Shown here in pieces: positions 8,079 to 15,720 of a stretch of 31,065 bases of DNA. Below the pieces are notes generated by a model. It was not told the DNA's origin. It saw only the letters and a list, made by a program, of their open reading frames with translations, and did not search any database. Positions within the stretch are counted from its first letter, which is position 1. Every line of letters begins with the position of its first letter. The position numbers were made by a program, and so were the translations under genes. The stretch is from Luminiphilus sp. (lineage in GTDB: Bacteria > Pseudomonadota > Gammaproteobacteria > Pseudomonadales > Halieaceae): contig JAOHHD010000018.1 of the NCBI GenBank assembly GCA_028117185.1, positions 1-31,065 on the forward strand, in the 5' to 3' direction.

Positions 8079-8690
8079 TCAGTCCGCCAGCCGACGCAGG
8101 GCCCGCAGGCTTCCCTGCGTGCCTTCGGACGCAAAAAGTCCCGATTGCTGTGCAAGCCGCCAAATAGTAAACGGCGCTTGACCACCGTCAGCGGGGTCAG
8201 GAAAAACGTCGTGAATGGCCAAGATACCGCCCGGCCCGATGCGCGGTGCCCACAGCCGATAATCGGCGAGCGCTGCGTCGAGGCTATGGCCACCATCGAT
8301 AAAGACGACGCTTAACGGGCCGGCCCAGTGGCTGGCGAACTGTTTACTGTCGGCTACGATGGGAATGACAACTTGTTCCAGGCGAGCTTGGGCAATGTTG
8401 CGACGAAACGCGGCAAAGGTATCGAATAAGCCGTCGGCGTTCACTAACTCAGCATCATGATGGCTCTCACCTATTTGATGTTCCTCGGAGCCTCGATGAT
8501 GGTCTATTGCGAATACCGCGGTTTGCCGCGCTTGTGCGGCTTGACCTAACCAGATGGTTGAGCGACCGCAGTAGCTACCAATTTCCAGAAGCGGACCAAC
8601 AGCGGTCGCGGCCAGCGCCCATTGGTAAAGTTGCAGGCCCTCATCGTCTGGCAAAAATCCACGAACATCGGCGTGGGGTGGTTGTGGCAT
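8079..8690 (-). CDS. Class I SAM-dependent methyltransferase (Methyltransf_24 / CmcI-like)
   Basis: A 203-residue methyltransferase with motif I LLEIGSYCGRSTIWLG (34-49), acidic strand end AIDHHRGSEEH, and VFIDGGHSLDAALADYRLWAPRIGPGGILAIHDV. The IDGGHS...IHDV pattern is typical of Methyltransf_24 proteins (TylF/CmcI relatives), which often methylate sugar or polyketide hydroxyls using a metal held by the Asp/His residues. The ATG at 8690 is well supported by AAGGAG six bases upstream. It converges on the toroid gene with an 8-base gap and diverges from waaA with 40 bases between them. Proximity to the GT-MT-toroid operon suggests a role in the same product, but it would need its own promoter. 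Confidence 0.8.
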   Translation of the reverse strand: MPQPPHADVRGFLPDDEGLQLYQWALAATAVGPLLEIGSYCGRSTIWLGQAAQARQTAVFAIDHHRGSEEHQIGESHHDAELVNADGLFDTFAAFRRNIAQARLEQVVIPIVADSKQFASHWAGPLSVVFIDGGHSLDAALADYRLWAPRIGPGGILAIHDVFPDPADGGQAPFTIWRLAQQSGLFASEGTQGSLRALRRLAD

Positions 8691-8730
8691 GGTAGGCTCC
8701 TTCTGATCAGTTTGAGAGTATACGATTGTC

Positions 8731-10047
8731 TTGAGCCTTCGAAACCGGTGGTCTCTCCCTATTAATCGCCCTGTTTATTCGTGGGTGATGAGACTTTTAG
8801 TGCCATTGTTCTTGGCCCGTCTATGGTGGCGTGGGCGAAATCAATCAGGTTATAGAGCACATTTATGGCATCGCTTAGGCTGGTATGGCACCGCGCTGGC
8901 TTCTCGGCCACATAAGCTGATATGGATTCATGCCGTCTCTGTTGGTGAAACGTTGGCGGTTGCGCCACTCATTGAGCGTTTGCTGAGTGACCGCGATGAT
9001 CTCTCTCTGCTGATTACGTCGACGACACCAACCGGTGCTGCTCAAGTTCAGCAACGGTTTGGTGAGCAGGTTTTCAGTGACTGGATTCCCTTTGATACCC
9101 CGGGCGCGGTGCGTCGTTTTCTCACTCATTGGCAGCCCCTCGTCGGCGTGTGTGTTGAGACTGAAATTTGGCCCAATGTGGTGGAACAGGCGAACGTCAA
9201 CGCTATACCGATGGTGCTGCTAAATGCACGGCTGTCTCAGGGGTCTGCGAGAGGGTATGCGCGCGTGCCGCGATTAATCCGCACGACGCTGGCTCGTTTT
9301 TCAGTGATTGCCGCGCAGGAACGCGCTGACGCGAGACGTTTGATCGCGCTGGGCGCGCCCTCTGATCGGGTTGTCGTGACGGGGAATTTAAAATTTTCGG
9401 TGGATACTGTTGCGTTGTCGGAGGCCTATCAGGCTGAGCATCGGCGATTACGTGGAGCGCTTCAGGGCAGACCCGTTTGGCTGGCTGCCAGTACACACCC
9501 CGGAGAGGAGGAGGCCGTATTATCGGCATTTTTGGCCCTGAGGCGCGTCTGCCCGAATGCGCTGTTAATGTTGGCACCGCGTCATCCAGAGCGAGCAGAC
9601 TCGATTCTCGCAATGCCGTCCCTGCAGAGTTTTCAAGTGGTGCGCCACAGTGAGCAGCGCGACATGCAACGATCGGATGACGTCATGCTAATCGATACTT
9701 TGGGGTCTTTGGGCGCATTAACCGGTTTCGCTGACCTGGTATTCGTCGGCGGAAGCCTGGTGCGTCACGGCGGCCATAACCCGCTAGAAGCGGCGGCGTG
9801 GCAGCTGCCCATTCTCACTGGGCCACACACGTTTAACTTTGCAACCATCTACCGTGATTTAGTGCGTTGCGGCGGCGCGCAACAAATCGATACTGATACG
9901 CTCACCGAGGCTGTGATGAATTTGATCGGACCCGACTCAGATCGGCAGCAAGCCACAGAAATCGGGGCCCGCGCTGGGGCGTTCCAGTCAATGCACAGGG
10001 GTGTGATAGGGGCGCAATGGGCAGTGCTGGAAGCCCATTTGCCCTGA
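8731..10047 (+). CDS. waaA: 3-deoxy-D-manno-octulosonic acid (Kdo) transferase
   Basis: Transfers Kdo from CMP-Kdo to lipid IVA at the cytoplasmic face of the inner membrane, the first step of LPS inner-core assembly. The 438-residue protein has the N-terminal membrane anchor (VMRLLVPLFLARLWWRGR), HAVSVGETLAVAPLIERLL with the expected catalytic Glu73, TSTTPTGAAQV, ETEIWPN, NARLSQGSARGY, TGNLKFSVD, and the C-terminal GGSLVRHGGHNPLEAAAW. Length is slightly above E. coli WaaA (425). The TTG at 8731 is the longest start; no strong Shine-Dalgarno is visible and ATG 8788 would remove 19 residues including part of the anchor, so the start is uncertain. The gene stops one base before the convergent tolC stop. 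Confidence 0.92.
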   Translation: MSLRNRWSLPINRPVYSWVMRLLVPLFLARLWWRGRNQSGYRAHLWHRLGWYGTALASRPHKLIWIHAVSVGETLAVAPLIERLLSDRDDLSLLITSTTPTGAAQVQQRFGEQVFSDWIPFDTPGAVRRFLTHWQPLVGVCVETEIWPNVVEQANVNAIPMVLLNARLSQGSARGYARVPRLIRTTLARFSVIAAQERADARRLIALGAPSDRVVVTGNLKFSVDTVALSEAYQAEHRRLRGALQGRPVWLAASTHPGEEEAVLSAFLALRRVCPNALLMLAPRHPERADSILAMPSLQSFQVVRHSEQRDMQRSDDVMLIDTLGSLGALTGFADLVFVGGSLVRHGGHNPLEAAAWQLPILTGPHTFNFATIYRDLVRCGGAQQIDTDTLTEAVMNLIGPDSDRQQATEIGARAGAFQSMHRGVIGAQWAVLEAHLP

Positions 10048-10048
10048 C

Positions 10049-11485
10049 TTACTCGGCAGCCGATGCTGTCGGCGCGACAGGCTGCAGTAGAAAGCCCTCA
10101 AGCCTAGCGATATCCTCAGGAGACAGCGTGCCCGCGACCTCTTTAAGCCTCAGTGAATTAATGATGAAGTCATAGCGACTGTTGGCATAGTCCCGCTGCG
10201 CCGCAAACACCTTATTCTGCGCATTGAGTACATCGACGATGTTACGCGTGCCGACTTCGTAGCCAGCCTGTGTCGCGTCGAGGGCACTTTGGCTAGAGAC
10301 AATCGATTGCTGTCGCGCTTGTACCCTGGAGACATCTGACACGACGGTCATGTGCAAGGACCGCGCTTGCGTGACGGTGGTCCGGGTCAGATTGATCCGT
10401 GATTCGCGGGCAACATTGAATTGTTCCGCAGCGCGTCGCCGGTTAGCGCTGACCGCGCCGCCCGAAAATAACGGCATGTCAAACCTGACTTGCCACGTCT
10501 CATTGGTCTGATCCGAATTTGGCGGCAGGTTGAATAGGCTAGGTGGGTTTTGATCAATACTGCCAGTGGTTTCGGTATCTTGATAACGATAACTCGCGGT
10601 GACTTTCGGTGCGTGTTCCATCTTGGAAGAGGTCGCATTTTGACGCGCGGCTTCTTCGGCATAACGAGCCGCGGCAAGCTCGCTGTTATTGGCAAGCGCA
10701 AAGTCGACCCACTCCGCTCGATCGCTGGGTTCGGGCGGTTTGGGATTAAACTCTTCCCCCAAGACATATAGCGCGCCAGGGGCCTGACCGGTTAACACCG
10801 ATAGATTCTCTTTCGCCACCGCAACGTTATTTTCGTCCACGATGCGGGTCACCTGGGCCAGATCTCTGGCTGCTTCTGCTTCATAGACATCGGTGATGGC
10901 AATGAGCCCCACCTCAAAGCGTTGTCGCGTCTGCTCTAGCTGGCGCTCGAAGGCGCGCTCCTGAGCTTGCGAAGCGCGCAGATTATCTTGTGCTCTCAAA
11001 ACCGAAAAATACGCCTGTACCACGCGCACAATAAGGTCTTGCTGTGCCGCGGCAAGGTTTGCCTCTGCTTGCCGCGATGTTTCTTTGCCCGCTCGCCAGC
11101 CGAACCAGGCCGATAGATTAAATAGCGTTTGCGACAAACTGACGTCATAACCTTCGTTGTCGACATTTCTGACCGAATTGCCATCAATGACGACAAAACC
11201 CAGGTTGGGGTCCTGAATAATGGTGGGTGAGGTGGTGTCTGTTTCGGTTTCTGATACCTGATAACCCGCCGTTGCTTGAGGTAGTAGGGGCGCGAGTGCG
11301 AGGTTCTCGAGCTCTAAATCGGCACCATACTGTGCCACCTTGGCTTTGAGCAGCGCGTCGTTCTCCAGTGCCAGCTCATAAATATCGACCAGCGTATCGG
11401 CCTGTGCGGTGAGGCTGACGCAGCTGAGCACAAAAGCGGCTAAAGCGGTGAGTGGGGCGCAAAATCGTCGTTCGAGCTTCATCAT
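10049..11485 (-). CDS. tolC: TolC-family outer membrane channel protein
   Basis: The trimeric outer-membrane exit duct used by RND, MFS and ABC efflux pumps and type I secretion. The 478-residue protein has a Sec signal peptide (LTALAAFVLSCVSLTAQA, cleavage near residue 29), then DTLVDIYELALENDALL, the classical TolC N-terminus, and two OEP repeats. GTRNIVDVLNAQNKVFAAQRDYANSRYDFI in the second repeat is the TolC/TolC-type I secretion signature (shown here as a description of residues around 415-445). Length is close to E. coli TolC precursor (493). It is divergent from yqiB, as tolC lies near this cluster in enterobacteria. The RND permease and adaptor at 27-31 kb could use it, but it is not in their operon. 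Confidence 0.92.
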   Translation of the reverse strand: MMKLERRFCAPLTALAAFVLSCVSLTAQADTLVDIYELALENDALLKAKVAQYGADLELENLALAPLLPQATAGYQVSETETDTTSPTIIQDPNLGFVVIDGNSVRNVDNEGYDVSLSQTLFNLSAWFGWRAGKETSRQAEANLAAAQQDLIVRVVQAYFSVLRAQDNLRASQAQERAFERQLEQTRQRFEVGLIAITDVYEAEAARDLAQVTRIVDENNVAVAKENLSVLTGQAPGALYVLGEEFNPKPPEPSDRAEWVDFALANNSELAAARYAEEAARQNATSSKMEHAPKVTASYRYQDTETTGSIDQNPPSLFNLPPNSDQTNETWQVRFDMPLFSGGAVSANRRRAAEQFNVARESRINLTRTTVTQARSLHMTVVSDVSRVQARQQSIVSSQSALDATQAGYEVGTRNIVDVLNAQNKVFAAQRDYANSRYDFIINSLRLKEVAGTLSPEDIARLEGFLLQPVAPTASAAE

Positions 11486-11609
11486 GTGATGTGGGACCTA
11501 ACTGTCATGAGGGGGCGAGTCTACCACTGTGTGCGGCGTTTTTAAGCGTCCAAAGACGTTAAGATTTTGGCTGTTCGCGGGGGGGCGGGGCCTTGCTACA
11601 CTAAAGCGT

Positions 11610-12095
11610 ATGACTGAAAAGAAAAACCAGACCGCACTGCGCGGGCGACAGCGTCGCGGATATCAAATAGATCTGGCAGATCTGCATGCGTTGTGCGAGG
11701 TGAACTACCATCGCCTCATGCGTTTGTTTCCGGACTACGAGCAGCGCGCTGACTGGGATTTTGCGGCGGGTGATGTCACTGTGGCACTTGAAGTCACGGC
11801 CCGGGGTCGGTACACCACTGATATGCGGCTACGTTATCAAAGTGCCACCCCCAGAGTATGGGCGGGCAGTTATTTTGATCTCAGGCTTTATCACGATGCC
11901 AGAATGGCCGAGATTGTGCATTGCAGTACGTCACGGCGTTTCGAGGCCCGATATCGGTATCCCAACCCTGATATGTTGCAGCGGGACGAAAAATACCAGC
12001 AAAATCGTTTTGCAGCCGAGCTACTGTCGTTTTGTCTGACCCACGGCCGCGCTGTTGACACGATGTTGCCTGACGTTGATACCCCGGCGCCATGA
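11610..12095 (+). CDS. yqiB: DUF1249 family protein (YqiB-like)
   Basis: A conserved gammaproteobacterial protein of unknown function, 161 residues from the chosen ATG. Family signatures are LHALCEVNYHRLMRLFP, FDLRLYHDARMAEIVHC and ARYRYPNPDMLQRDEKYQQNRF, which match E. coli YqiB (about 140 residues). The frame is open upstream to 11529, but the 27 extra residues do not resemble the family and I prefer ATG 11610. A TACACT hexamer at 11597-11602 lies so close that the transcript could be nearly leaderless if it is the -10; no good -35 is seen. Its TGA overlaps the cpdA start (ATGA), so the two are translationally coupled, as in E. coli where yqiB precedes cpdA. Confidence 0.88.
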   Translation: MTEKKNQTALRGRQRRGYQIDLADLHALCEVNYHRLMRLFPDYEQRADWDFAAGDVTVALEVTARGRYTTDMRLRYQSATPRVWAGSYFDLRLYHDARMAEIVHCSTSRRFEARYRYPNPDMLQRDEKYQQNRFAAELLSFCLTHGRAVDTMLPDVDTPAP

Positions 12096-12916
12096 CCCCT
12101 CTCAGCGGTAAGACCGCGCTCACCACGCCTGGTTCGGCGCGGATCGTCCAACTTTCCGATACGCATCTCATGGCGGAATCTGGAGGGCGACTAGTGGGCA
12201 TAGATACCGATCAATCACTGGCAGCCGTTTGCCGTTTGATTGCTCGGCAGGAGCCTGTCGACGCACTGTTATTAACCGGTGATTTAGCCGGCGATGAAAG
12301 TGAAAAGGCTTACGAAAGACTGTGCACGCTGATAGAGCCGCTCGGCATCCCCAGTTTTTGGTTGCCAGGAAACCATGATGCAATTTGGCCGGCGAGTCAT
12401 CCGCTGGCGCACTACTTCAGGCGCGACATTCGACTGTCCCACTGGGATATTGTCATGCTGAATACGCAACAACCCGGCGCAGTAGCGGGGTTTCTGGCTG
12501 AGTCAGAGTTGGCAGCGCTTCGCACTGCGGTTCAGGAGGCGGTCAACACGCATAGACCGTTGCTCGTGGCGACCCATCATCCGCTGATGCCGGTAGGGTG
12601 CGCGTGGCTCGATGAGCAAAGCGTTCGCAACGCTTCCGAGGCACTCGCGTTATTGACCACACTGGGCAGCCGGGCGATTGTCGTATCAGGACATGTTCAT
12701 CAGGATTCTGTTCAGGCGCATCGGGGCGTACAATGCCTGACTGCACCCTCCACTTGCGTCCAGTTTGCGCCACAGTCTTCTCAGTTTCAGGTTGACGATG
12801 TGGCACCGGGGTGTCGGTTATTAGCACTACACGAGGACGGACAGTGGGAAGCTGGCGTGCTGCGAGTGGTTGATGAGACCTTTACGGTCGATCTGGCCTC
12901 GCGCGGTTACGCTTAA
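12092..12916 (+). CDS. cpdA: 3',5'-cyclic-AMP phosphodiesterase (Icc/CpdA)
   Basis: A class III metallophosphoesterase that hydrolyses cAMP to AMP in the cytoplasm, lowering CRP/Vfr signalling. The 274-residue protein shows the full dinuclear metal site: DTH (Asp23, His25), GDL (Asp64), GNHD (Asn94, His95), THHP near 161 and GHVH near 202. These match CpdA, and length equals E. coli CpdA (275). It is coupled to yqiB by a 4-base ATGA overlap and followed by parE after 85 bases, the same neighbourhood as in enterobacteria. Other class III phosphodiesterases have similar motifs; the gene order supports CpdA. Some Icc homologues act on other nucleotides. Confidence 0.9.
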   Translation: MTPLSGKTALTTPGSARIVQLSDTHLMAESGGRLVGIDTDQSLAAVCRLIARQEPVDALLLTGDLAGDESEKAYERLCTLIEPLGIPSFWLPGNHDAIWPASHPLAHYFRRDIRLSHWDIVMLNTQQPGAVAGFLAESELAALRTAVQEAVNTHRPLLVATHHPLMPVGCAWLDEQSVRNASEALALLTTLGSRAIVVSGHVHQDSVQAHRGVQCLTAPSTCVQFAPQSSQFQVDDVAPGCRLLALHEDGQWEAGVLRVVDETFTVDLASRGYA

Positions 12917-13001
12917 ACACAAGGCGTTGAAAGGGTCGATCACTGATTACGATGGATTGCACTCGGCGCAACGACAATATAGACACCAATAGTGGTAGAT
13001 C

Positions 13002-14891
13002 ATGACCGAATATAACGCTGATGCGATCGAGGTACTGACCGGGCTCGACCCCGTTCGTAAGCGGCCTGGCATGTACACAGACACCACGCGCCCGAATCAT
13101 CTCGCTCAGGAGGTGATCGATAATTCGGTTGATGAAGCGCTCGCTGGACACTGCGGCCAAATTGATGTCGTTTTGCATAGCGACGGCGCGCTCAGTGTGA
13201 CCGATGATGGTCGCGGCATGCCCGTTGATTTACATGCAGAGCAAAAGCTACCGGGGGTTGAAGTCATCCTGTCGACTTTGCATGCGGGCGGCAAATTCTC
13301 TGATAAGAGTTATCAATTTAGCGGGGGCTTGCACGGTGTCGGCGTGTCCGTCGTCAATGCGCTTTCAGAGCGACTTGAGGTAACGATTCGTCGTGACGGC
13401 AATATCTATTCGATGGCGTTCGCGGGGGGTGATAAGACCGATGATCTCACCGTGTCTGGCAGTTGTGGCAAGCGTAATACCGGAACGGGCATCCGTTTCA
13501 AGCCAGATGCCAGTTACTTCGACTCGGCGACTTTTTCGGTGCCTAAGCTGAGTCATGCGCTTCGCGCCAAGGCGGTACTCTGTCCTGGCCTAAGAGTGAC
13601 GCTGACGGATGAAAAGAAAAAAGAAACGACGGAATGGTATTACGAGGACGGCATTTCAGACTACCTCGCAGATGCCACGATCGATTGTCCAGTGATTCCA
13701 GAGCAACCGTTTACGACCCACTTTGAGGGCAGTTCAGAGGCGGTTGATTGGGCGATTCAGTGGTTGCCGGAGGGTGGTGAGGTGATCGCGGAGTCTTATG
13801 TCAATCTGATCCCCACCGCGCAAGGTGGCACGCATGTCAATGGATTGCGCTCGGGCTTAGCAGATGCTTTGCGGGAGTTTTGCGAGATACGCAACCTACT
13901 GCCGAGAGGCGTGAAGCTCACCGCAGAGGATGTTTGGGACCGCTGCTGTTTTGTCTTGTCTTGCAAGCTTCGAGACCCTCAGTTTTCGGGGCAGACAAAG
14001 GAACGGCTTTCCTCGCGGGAGGCGGCTGGGCTCGTCTCTGGCGCGGCAAAGGATGCCTTTGGCTTGTGGTTAAACCAGCACACTTCTGATGCGGAGCGTT
14101 TGGCTGAGTTGTGTATTGAGCGAGCACAGGCCCGGCTGCGCTCAGCGAAGAAAGTGGTGCGCAAAAAGGTGACCACGGGTCCCGCTTTGCCCGGCAAGTT
14201 AGCGGATTGCTCGACGGAAGACCCCAGCCGCAGTGAACTATTTTTAGTAGAGGGCGATTCGGCAGGTGGATCTGCGAAACAAGCGCGCGATCGAGAGTAC
14301 CAAGCGATTCTGCCGTTGCGCGGTAAAATCTTAAATACGTGGGAGGTCGACTCGCTAGAGATTCTCGCCTCTCAGGAAGTCAACAATATCTCGGTGGCAC
14401 TGGGTATTGATCCCGGCAGTACCGATCTGAGCCAGCTTCGTTACCATAAGGTCTGCATTCTGGCCGATGCCGATTCTGATGGCCTGCATATTGCGACGCT
14501 CATTTGTGCCTTATTTTTGCGCCACTTTAGGCCCTTGGTGCGCGCAGGCCATATCTTTGTGGCGATGCCGCCGCTGTATCGAATTGACATCGGTAAAGAG
14601 GTGTACTACGCGCTGGATGAAGCAGAAAAAAATAGCATTCTTGACCGGCTTGAATCGGAAAATAAACGTGCAAAACCCGCTGTGCAGCGTTTCAAGGGCC
14701 TCGGGGAAATGAACCCACCACAGCTGCGTGAGACCACGATGTTCCCAGACACGCGCCGTCTAGTGCAGTTGGTTCTGGATGAAAAGGCCGATACTGACAG
14801 TACGTTTGATTTATTACTGGCGAAGAAGCGGGCCGGTGATCGCAAAATCTGGCTCGAGCAGAAAGGTGACCTGGCAGATATTGCAAGCTGA
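13002..14891 (+). CDS. parE: DNA topoisomerase IV subunit B
   Basis: ATPase subunit of topoisomerase IV, which with ParC decatenates daughter chromosomes. The 629-residue protein equals E. coli ParE in length (630). It has the GHKL ATPase elements DNSVDEAL, DDGRGMPV and GGLHGVGVSVVNALSE, a transducer domain, and a TOPRIM domain with EGDSAGG (Glu417) and DADSDG (Asp489, Asp491, Asp493). The absence of the roughly 170-residue insert found in gammaproteobacterial GyrB, together with the length, identifies ParE rather than GyrB. ParC is not in the window. The ATG at 13002 has only a weak ribosome site. A TTGCAC (12957) and TATAGA (12978) pair 15 bases apart upstream is a possible but weak promoter. 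Confidence 0.95.
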   Translation: MTEYNADAIEVLTGLDPVRKRPGMYTDTTRPNHLAQEVIDNSVDEALAGHCGQIDVVLHSDGALSVTDDGRGMPVDLHAEQKLPGVEVILSTLHAGGKFSDKSYQFSGGLHGVGVSVVNALSERLEVTIRRDGNIYSMAFAGGDKTDDLTVSGSCGKRNTGTGIRFKPDASYFDSATFSVPKLSHALRAKAVLCPGLRVTLTDEKKKETTEWYYEDGISDYLADATIDCPVIPEQPFTTHFEGSSEAVDWAIQWLPEGGEVIAESYVNLIPTAQGGTHVNGLRSGLADALREFCEIRNLLPRGVKLTAEDVWDRCCFVLSCKLRDPQFSGQTKERLSSREAAGLVSGAAKDAFGLWLNQHTSDAERLAELCIERAQARLRSAKKVVRKKVTTGPALPGKLADCSTEDPSRSELFLVEGDSAGGSAKQARDREYQAILPLRGKILNTWEVDSLEILASQEVNNISVALGIDPGSTDLSQLRYHKVCILADADSDGLHIATLICALFLRHFRPLVRAGHIFVAMPPLYRIDIGKEVYYALDEAEKNSILDRLESENKRAKPAVQRFKGLGEMNPPQLRETTMFPDTRRLVQLVLDEKADTDSTFDLLLAKKRAGDRKIWLEQKGDLADIAS

Positions 14892-15129
14892 CCTCGAGAG
14901 GGGTTTTACTATTCAGTAAGCCGGCAGATTGATCGAGTACTGGTTGGAGCACGGCATGTCCGACTCCCTCGCAGACGGTTGTGATCACGTGGCCACGAAA
15001 AAACGCACGTAGCAAGACCGCGATGGCCATTTCGCAGTCGGTAATACATTCCGTTACCCTTACAGCGTTGCGAGACCCGTGTTGCGAAAAAACTCGGTGT
15101 CGCGCCCCACAACAATGAGAGTGTTTACC

Positions 15130-15699
15130 ATGAGATACGATGTCAGAAAAATAGGCTGGATAGTTTTGTTACTGATTTCGTCCCCCGCCTGGAGTGGTTG
15201 GGAGGTTGCCGGCGGTTCAGTCGTTCAATTTATATCCATCAAGAATAATGCAGTGGGAGAGCTGAATCAGTTTGAGTCGGTTGTCGGTACTGTGACTGAT
15301 GACGGCCAGGTGGAAATCCGCGTAGCGCTAGATTCGGTTGAGACCAACGTGGGTATTCGCAACGAGCGCATGAAAGAGCTGTTATTTGAGGTGGGCTTGT
15401 TTCCACAGGCAAGCATTACGGCCCAGCTGGCACCCAGTGCGGTTAGCGTGGAGCAAAGTCATACTGTTGAAACGACTTTAGCGATTGATCTCCATGGACA
15501 AGTTGTTAACCGTACCGCGACACTGCAAGTGGCACCTAACGAGCAAGGGCTCAGTGTCGTCAGCGTGGAGCCCATTCTATTATCGGCATCCGAGTTTGGC
15601 TTAGAGCCTGGTGTCGCCGCGTTGCAGCGTGTTGCCGGACTGAATGCAATCAGCCGAGTGATCCCCGTGACGGTGAGGCTTCAGCTGGTGCGCCAGTAG
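15130..15699 (+). CDS. Secreted YceI-family protein
   Basis: A periplasmic lipocalin-like beta-barrel protein of 189 residues. YceI proteins bind isoprenoid chains such as octaprenyl pyrophosphate in the family structures; the ligand here is unknown. A Sec signal peptide is visible (KIGWIVLLLISSPAWS followed by GW, cleavage near residue 22). Mature features are SVVQFISIKNN, GTVTDDGQVEIRVALDSVETNVGIRNERM and VTVRLQLV, typical of the fold. I chose ATG 15130 because GAGAG lies 8 bases before it; in-frame ATGs at 15115 and the frame start at 15079 would bury the signal peptide. It stands alone: 238 bases separate it from parE, and it converges with the cytochrome gene 21 bases downstream. The parE-yceI gap shows no supportable gene or terminator. 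Confidence 0.85.
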   Translation: MRYDVRKIGWIVLLLISSPAWSGWEVAGGSVVQFISIKNNAVGELNQFESVVGTVTDDGQVEIRVALDSVETNVGIRNERMKELLFEVGLFPQASITAQLAPSAVSVEQSHTVETTLAIDLHGQVVNRTATLQVAPNEQGLSVVSVEPILLSASEFGLEPGVAALQRVAGLNAISRVIPVTVRLQLVRQ

Positions 15700-15720
15700 C
15701 GCTGAGCACCAGCGTGGCGG

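Noticed and set aside
8070..8315. 81-residue + frame following the toroid gene
   Set aside because: Entirely antisense to the conserved Methyltransf_24 gene and without family features.
14692..15030. 112-residue minus-strand frame across the parE end and parE/yceI gap
   Set aside because: More than half lies antisense to the conserved TOPRIM end of parE and the rest shows no family pattern.
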